The notes beneath the pieces were generated by a model, which made no database searches, was not told the DNA's origin, and was given only the letters and a program-made list of their open reading frames with translations. This document shows positions 58,658 through 64,000 of a stretch of DNA of 64,000 nucleotides, in pieces. The position numbers were made by a program, and so were the translations under genes. Position 1 is the first letter of the stretch; the number at the start of each line of letters is the position of its first letter. The stretch lies in the NCBI GenBank assembly GCA_038025085.1, contig CM076153.1, positions 22,357,001 through 22,421,000 of the forward strand. The letters are read 5' to 3'. The stretch comes from Tetragonia tetragonoides (Eukaryota; Streptophyta; Magnoliopsida; Caryophyllales; Aizoaceae).

Positions 58658-59060
58658 GTTTAGCTTAAACAACAAAAACAAGTGAGCATGTTTATGTCAA
58701 GCTAAAGAGTGATCCCTTTTAACTAAACGTGACCCTTATCTGGCTACAAAGTGATCTTCAGAAGTGTAGCTATTATTTCAAAGCTGCTTGTTGTTACAGT
58801 TTTACAAGAATGACATTTGCATGTTGATTTTCAAACATCTGTAGCTATTAGTTCAACTGCATATGTCATACACTCCATTGTTGCTTTTAATTTACAATGA
58901 CTAAAAGTGACCCCTTGTACAAGCAAAAGTGACCTCTCGTACAACCAATAGTGACCCGTCCAAAAACACAGACTTACTTGTAACAACTTCAATATACCAT
59001 AAGCTAAACAAAAAGTGACCCAATAATAGTTAAGAGTCACCCTCAAATATATAACCTCAT

Positions 59061-59132
59061 TGCCTATATAGGATTTGAACCTACATTCTCCTGCGTAGTT
59101 GCACGGTGTTCTACCAATTGAACTATTAGGCT
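59061..59132 (-). tRNA. tRNA-like sequence (probable pseudogene), copy 2
   Basis: The minus strand reads AGCCTAATAGTTCAATTGG, then GTAGGTTCAAATCC near the 3' side. D and T arms are recognisable, but the acceptor stem has mismatches and the anticodon arm does not fold properly. It lies in unit 1 of the 555-bp duplication, in inverted orientation relative to copy 1. Confidence 0.4.
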
Positions 59133-59616
59133 ACATTATACCCAATGCTACATACTTACATTGACAAACTTAACAAAAGTTATACAATGTTTTAAACTCA
59201 TCATGTACGAAGGGCCGGAGGTTGCTTGTTGTTAGAGTGAGCATGTTTATGTCAAGCTAAAGAGTGATCCCTTTTAACTAAAAGTGACCCTTATCTGGCT
59301 ACAAAGTGATCTTCAGAAGTGTAGCTATTATTTCAAAGCTGCTTGTTGAAGAGTTTTACAAGAATGACATTTGCAGGTTGATTTTCAAACATCTGTAGCT
59401 ATTAGTTCTACTGCATATGTCATACACTCCATTGTCGCTTTTAATTTACAATAACTAAAAGTGACGCCTTGTACAAGCAAAAGTGACCTCTCGTACAACC
59501 AATAGTGACCCGTTCAAAAACACAGACTGACTTTGTAACAACATCAATATACCATAAGCTAAACAAAAAGTGACCCAAATAATAGTTAAGAGTCACCCTC
59601 AAATATATAACCTCAT

Positions 59617-59688
59617 TGCCTATGTAGGATTTGAACCTACATCCTCCTGCGCAGTTGCACGATGTTCTACCAATTGAGCTAATAGGCT
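59617..59688 (-). tRNA. tRNA-like sequence (probable pseudogene), copy 3
   Basis: Unit 2 counterpart of copy 2. The acceptor stem (AGCCTAT/ATAGGCA) pairs in six of seven positions; A box TAGCTCAATTGG and B box GGTTCAAATCC are intact. The anticodon arm is non-canonical. Better preserved than copy 2 although both are in the same duplication. Confidence 0.42.
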
Positions 59689-60067
59689 AGATTATACCCA
59701 ATGCTACATACTTACATTGAAAAACTTAACAAAAGTTATACAATGTTTTAAACTCATCATGTACGGAGGGCCGGAGGTTGATGAGTGCGTAATTAGAGCT
59801 ATTATACATGTGATAAACGCACTCATTTGATTGGTTTGATGATAATTATATCGTTTTGTTATGAGATTTTATAATAATTTTGATAAAAGATGATTGGTTG
59901 GGGTATGTTTGTGTTTTGATGTGTTTTTAGGACATTTTGAGACCCCAAGGTTTGGAAGAGACTTTGGAGATGATTTGGAATCGCAATCGTCAAAGGAAGA
60001 AGTCAAGGAAAATGCTTTAGAGAAAGCCAAGCAAGAAAAGAAGTGCAAAAACGTAATTCTATGCAAA

Positions 60068-60197
60068 ATTGCACTTGCACGACCATGCGAGTTTGAAGGC
60101 TAAACCTTGCATGACCATGCAAGTAAGTCAGTGAGCTCAAGAAGGTTTGCACGACCGTGCAACTTTCCTTCATATTTTCCGCACGACCATGCAACCT
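60068..60197 (+). repeat. GCACGACCATGCAA repeats upstream of the Athila TATA box
   Basis: Four near-identical copies (TTGCACGACCATGCGAG, TTGCATGACCATGCAAG, TTGCACGACCGTGCAAC, CGCACGACCATGCAACC) in 130 bp, each nearly self-complementary (GCAYGACCATGC). Confidence 0.85.
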
Positions 60198-60279
60198 GTC
60201 GGAAATCGAGATTCCAACTCGTGACCTTTGCCATTCCTTTAGCTTTTCACTTGGATCCGAGTAGAGACATTTTGGGGGT

Positions 60280-60286
60280 TATAAAA
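60280..60286 (+). promoter_or_regulatory. TATA box of Athila LTR
   Basis: TATAAAA in GGGGGTTATAAAAGGAGAG, about 500 bp into the LTR and about 80 bp after the last GCACGACC repeat. Confidence 0.7.
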
Positions 60287-61226
60287 GGAGAGATAACTCA
60301 TCTCTTAGCACCCCACTATCTTTCTCATAGTTTGACAAACTCTTTTATGCTTTCTAGATTAATATTAGAATCAAACACTTTTAGTTTATTGTAATTTGAA
60401 GAACAACTTTGCAAGTTTGGATTTCTCTTCAAGTTCTTGGAGTTTGCAATTGAAGCATCTTGGTTTATCTCTCTTTCCTATCTTCTTTCTCCCTCTCTCT
60501 ATAATTCTAGTTTAATTTCTTTATTAGTTGATGATTGCTAGTTTATTTTGCTTATTGGAATTGTGCATGAATTTCATTGTCTTCCTAATCGTTATAATAA
60601 TCATGAGTAGCTAAATTCCCCATCTAGGATTGAGGTAGCGAAAGCTTGGTTCCTTGATGCCCTAATTTGTTTGATTAACATGTTTTAGAATACTGTTGCG
60701 AACAATTGGTTGTGTGCTTATCTATTTGTTAGACGACTAACTCATGTTCGAGAGAAACTTGTTAGTTATCGAAACTCAAATAATTGACAAGATTGCCTAA
60801 TCACGAGAGTAGGTTAGAAAGTCTTGGGATATTTGGAATTGTTATGATCTTAATGCTCTTGATTTAGCTTTATTCCATGAGATTAGGAATTTGGTTATTT
60901 TAAGTGTATCCTTTAACCGTCGAGAGAGGGTTCTTGGTGTCTTATAATTCCGTCCTTTCTTATATGTTCAATTTTACATGCTTGTTAGACTTATCTCTTT
61001 GCATCAAGGAATTATAGTTGAAGTGAAATCAATCCTAGACTTTTATTCTTGATATCTTCATTACTATTAGATTGTGCTCTTAGTTGATAATTACAAAAAC
61101 TTCAACTTCTAATCGCTTAGCTTGTTGAATTTGAGAAAACTTAATATTTGGAATCGATAGCTCCTTGTGGATACGATATTTTTATTACGACGATATACCC
61201 GTGCACTTGCGCGCCTATCAAGTTTT

Positions 61227-61243
61227 TGGCGCCGTTGCCGGGG
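61227..61243 (+). other. Athila primer binding site
   Basis: TGGCGCCGTTGCCGGGG begins 6 bp after the LTR end. This is the characteristic priming sequence of plant Athila elements (tRNA-Asp type). Confidence 0.9.
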
Positions 61244-61372
61244 AGCTAAGATTTATTCCAATATTAGGCGTTTCTTAAATAGGCTAGACTAAGTACGTGT
61301 GTGTGTTTACTTGAGTGACTTTGATTTCTTTTACTTTTGCATTTGATCTCTTTTTGTAGTTTGTTGTGGTGC

Positions 61373-62260
61373 ATGACCTGGAGCCAAGGGTTCGATAATC
61401 TTGAACCTTTGGATCCCGAGATTGAAAGAACATTGTGTGCCGCTAGAAAGCAAGCACGTAAGAGGCAACAACAAGAGTTAGATAGACAACAAGAGTTAGA
61501 GAAACAACAAGCTACCATGGGAGATGATAATAGATCTTTAAGGGATTTTTCCAATCCCACCGTTGGAAATATTGGCTCAAGTGTCACGAGGCCGGCCATT
61601 GCGACCAACAATTTTGAGATCAAAACGTCCTTCATTTCCTTCATCAAGGAGGACCAATACTATGGGAACCATGTTGAAGACCCCAATGACCACATTGCTC
61701 TATTTTTGAAGAAATGTGACACCTTGAAGATGACTGGGGTTAGTGATGATGCTTTCCGCCTCCGCTTGTTTCCATTCTCTTTGGGGGAAAGCAAAACAAT
61801 AGTTGAATAGCAAAGATACCAACTCATTCACTATATGGGAGGCTTGTCCATTGCCTTCTTGATTCGGTATTTTCTACCGGACTTGGCCAATAATCTGAGG
61901 AATGACATCCATGCATTTCATAGTGATGGCGAGTCCTTGTATGAAGCATGGGAGCACTTGAAAGAGTTGCAAAGAAAGTGCCCTCCACATGGCATTGAAC
62001 AATGGCTCCTAATTCAAACATTCTACAGTGGATTGAATCCCACTATGAGAATGTCCATTGATGCCGCCGCGGGTGGCTCTATCATGACCTTGAGGCCGAC
62101 TGCGGCTAAAACCTTGCTTGAAAACATAGCCTCAAACAACTACCAATGGTATTCCGGTAGGCCGGGAGCTCGCAAAAGTGGAGGTCAACTTGAGTTTGAC
62201 GCGGTGAGCCTCTTGACAAGTAAGTTGGATGCACTTTGTCATCAAGTCCAACAATTTTAA
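61373..62260 (+). pseudogene. Athila gag, interrupted
   Basis: MTWSQGFDNLEPLDPEIERT, a Gln/Arg-rich coiled region (KQARKRQQQELDRQQELEKQ), then the Athila capsid: FIKEDQYYGNHVEDPNDHIA, FLKKCDTLKMTGVSDDAFRL and RLFPFSLGESK. After a TAG near 61,808 come IRYFLPDLANNLRNDIHAFH, ESLYEAWEHLKELQRKCPPH, FYSGLNPTMRMSIDAAAGGS and LLENIASNNYQWYSGRPG. The stop, and the loss of the expected WLXSLP stretch around it, make it non-functional. The order and motifs are diagnostic of Athila. Confidence 0.92.
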
Positions 62261-63005
62261 CCTCTCATGGCTACTTCTCAAGGGCAAGGTTCCTCCATTG
62301 AAGTGTATGGTGCTCAAAGGCATGTGAACTATGATTTTTAATATAATGGTGCATCTTCTCAAGAGATAACCATTGAGCAAGCGAATGCCTTCAACAACTT
62401 CAACCCCCGCCCTACAAATGACCCTTTCTCTCAAACTTATATTCCCGGTTGGAAAAATCACCCAAACTTCTCTTATCGGAATACTAGCCCTTTCCCTCCA
62501 CAAAACAACCATCCTCCACAAAATAGCCACCCTCCACAAAATTCCTCCACTCACCCTCCGGGTTTCCAACCTAGAGCTCCATTCCATAATCCTGCATCTC
62601 AACCCCCACCACCATCCAATACGGACTTCTACAATGCTCAAAAGGAGCAAAACAAGACAGTGAATGAGACCCTTCGCCTAATGATGTCTAAGTTGGACTC
62701 ACTAGCCACTCACAATAAAATGCTTGAGAATCAAGTTGCACAACAACCTATAGTTCATCAACGAGGGTTCCGGGTCAACTTCCCTGCAAGCCCGAGACAA
62801 ATCCCAAGGGGCATGTGAATGCTATTTTTGTGAACAATGGGGAGAAAGTGGAGAACCTTAACATGGTGGAGAATAGGAGTGAGGGGGGCATAATGGATGA
62901 AAGTGATAAAGTGGTGAAAGTTGTGAAGTCTTGTGAGGATGGAGGAAAAGAGAAGAATGAGGTGGAGACTCCTAAGGCAAAAGGAACCCAATGTTGTTCA
63001 TATTG
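62261..63005 (+). pseudogene. Athila gag C-terminal linker
   Basis: Proline/Asn-rich sequence (NNHPPQNSHPPQNSSTHPPG, QPPPPSNTDFYNAQKEQNKT, MMSKLDSLATHNKMLENQVA) typical of the region between Athila capsid and protease. Stops at 62,341 (TAA) and 62,817 (TGA), and a frame change near 62,990, break it. Confidence 0.8.
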
Positions 63006-64000
63006 AGCCATACAAGCCACCGGTTCCTTTTCCTCAACGGTTACTGAATCCCAGTTTGTTGAAGAAATATGGCAAGTTATTGGAGGTACTCAAGAAGCTA
63101 CACATCAATATCCCATTTCTTGAGGCAATTTCAGAGATGCCTAGCTTCTTATGAGAAATTCTTGAAGGAGATTCTATCCAATAAACCCAAGTTTGATGAG
63201 AGTGAAACGGTGTCTCTAACGGAGGAATGTAGTGCAATTCTCCAAAACAAGTCACCTTCAGAGCTTAAGGATCCCGGTTCATTCTCTATCCCTTGTGTTA
63301 TCGGCACAATGAACTTTGATAAGGCTTTGTGTGATCTTGGTGAAAGTGTGAGTCTATTGCCATTATCTATTTGTAAGAAGCTTGGCTTGGGTGACTTGAA
63401 ACCCACCTCTATGTGGTTACAACTTGCCGTCCGACGGTCAAGTATACGGTAGGTGTTTTGGAGAATGTACCTCTTAAAGTGGGTAAATTCTACATTCCTA
63501 CGGATTTTGTTGTCTTAGATATGGAGGAAGATGCTAGGATCCCAATTATCCTTAGAAGGCCATTCCTTGCTACCGTCGGTGCGGTAATTGATGTTAAAGG
63601 TGGGAGAATTTGCTTGAATATTGTTGATGAGAAGGTTGAGTTTAGTTTCTCCAATAATGTGATGAAACCCTCTTTTGGGAACTCTTGTTGTAGTGTTGAC
63701 TCAATTGATCCTCTATTACAAAATAACCTCAATGATCTCCTTGTAGAATCTCTTGAAAATGGTGATCTTTCAATGTTTTTTGAGGAGGACATCACATTAG
63801 GTGATCATGATCACGAGGTCCCTAAAAGAGATGCACACAAGCCTAAGGAAAAGACATATGTGAAGAAGAAATCAACTCCAAGGGTGAGAAAAAGGTTGAT
63901 TAACAAGGTTAAGGAGATTATCATGGAATGGCGACCTAAGGCCACTATCCAACTAAAAGGGAAAAAGTCCGAGGTTCATGGCAACAAGAGTGATCATGGT
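63006..64000 (+). pseudogene. Athila protease and following polyprotein, runs off the window
   Basis: PPVPFPQRLLNPSLLKKYGK, LHINIPFLEAISEMPS, LKDPGSFSIPCVIGTMNFDK and ALCDLGESVSLLPLSICKKL. The active-site motif is normally DLGAS in Athila; here Ala is Glu. The sequence continues in another frame with GVLENVPLKVGKFYIPTDFV, RRPFLATVGAVIDVKGGRIC and an acidic then basic tail. Frameshifts lie near 63,145 and 63,440. RT is expected beyond the right edge. Confidence 0.88.

Larger units (their letters stand above)
55810..59600 (+). repeat. Dispersed AAGTGACCC motif region
   Basis: At least 25 copies of A(A/T)GTGACCC(C/T) or one-base variants occur in 3.8 kb. They cluster at 55,811-55,900, 56,231, 56,712-56,820, 57,213-57,400, 58,490-58,550, 58,705-58,760, 58,905-59,040 and 59,265-59,590. 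A few reverse-complement forms (GGGTCACTATT) lie near 58,260-58,330. Several copies extend to a shared AAAGTGACCCCTCAATCTTA-like 20-mer (55,854; 56,229; 57,393). The DNA between copies is unrelated AT-rich sequence. I know of no named plant repeat with this layout. Confidence 0.75.
58682..59778 (+). repeat. 555-bp tandem duplication
   Basis: GTGAGCATGTTTATGTCAAG starts unit 1 (58,682) and unit 2 (59,237). The units stay collinear and nearly identical through GTGACCCTTATCTGGCTAC, the tRNA-like sequence and GTACGRAGGGCCGGAGGTTG. Unit 2 is cut at its end by the Athila LTR. Confidence 0.92.
59779..61220 (+). mobile_element. Athila 5' LTR
   Basis: 1,442 bp starting TGATGAGTGCG and ending GCGCGCCTATCA (TGAT/ATCA termini), immediately followed by the Athila-type primer site. 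It has a TATA box at 60,280. The matching 3' LTR lies beyond the window. Confidence 0.88.

Overview
This is nuclear DNA of a flowering plant, most likely a eudicot. It holds two spliced, intron-rich genes: a chloroplast RNase E/G-like gene and an IST1-like ESCRT gene. It also holds AT-rich intergenic DNA and a dense nest of plant transposable elements (Mutator-like, hAT-like, Ty3/gypsy chromovirus, Athila). I cannot name the species from sequence alone. There are no bacterial operons, rRNA genes or CRISPR arrays.

1-8.77 kb: the minus-strand RNE gene. Six exons join in frame, but its 3' end lies off the left edge and its 5' exons were not resolved. 8.78-13.85 kb: a 5,073-bp Mutator-like element with ~120-bp terminal inverted repeats and an exact 9-bp target duplication. 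It carries a truncated MULE transposase abutting a plant-mobile-domain (PMD) gene, both broken. 13.9-17.2 kb: small elements (a relict MULE relative, a 673-bp hAT-type element, a TIR element with an internal minisatellite) and a 120-bp ATT microsatellite.

17.8-24.0 kb: a complete seven-exon IST1-like gene (minus, predicted 421 aa). One intron carries a 1,059-bp hAT element and C-rich minisatellite blocks.

25.5-53.5 kb: retrotransposon nest. One chromovirus family (family A, LTR about 2.8 kb) occurs as a truncated plus-strand copy and as a minus-strand array of three LTRs separated by internal fragments. The middle LTR is split by a second gypsy element (family B, iMet-type primer binding site). 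Family B's own LTR is split by a FAR1-type MULE, and its body by an antisense Athila-type LTR. A poly(A) retroposon sits in the third LTR.

53.6-59.8 kb: a TA-targeting element, then about 4 kb of unexplained DNA studded with an 'AAGTGACCC' motif. It includes three tRNA-like sequences and a 555-bp tandem duplication. 59.8-64 kb: the 5' LTR, primer binding site, gag and protease region of an Athila element running off the right edge.

Only the two host genes look functional. Essentially every transposon open frame is interrupted by stops, frameshifts, deletions or active-site changes. The strongest candidates for something undescribed are the AAGTGACCC region with its tRNA-like copies, and the MULE-PMD chimera.
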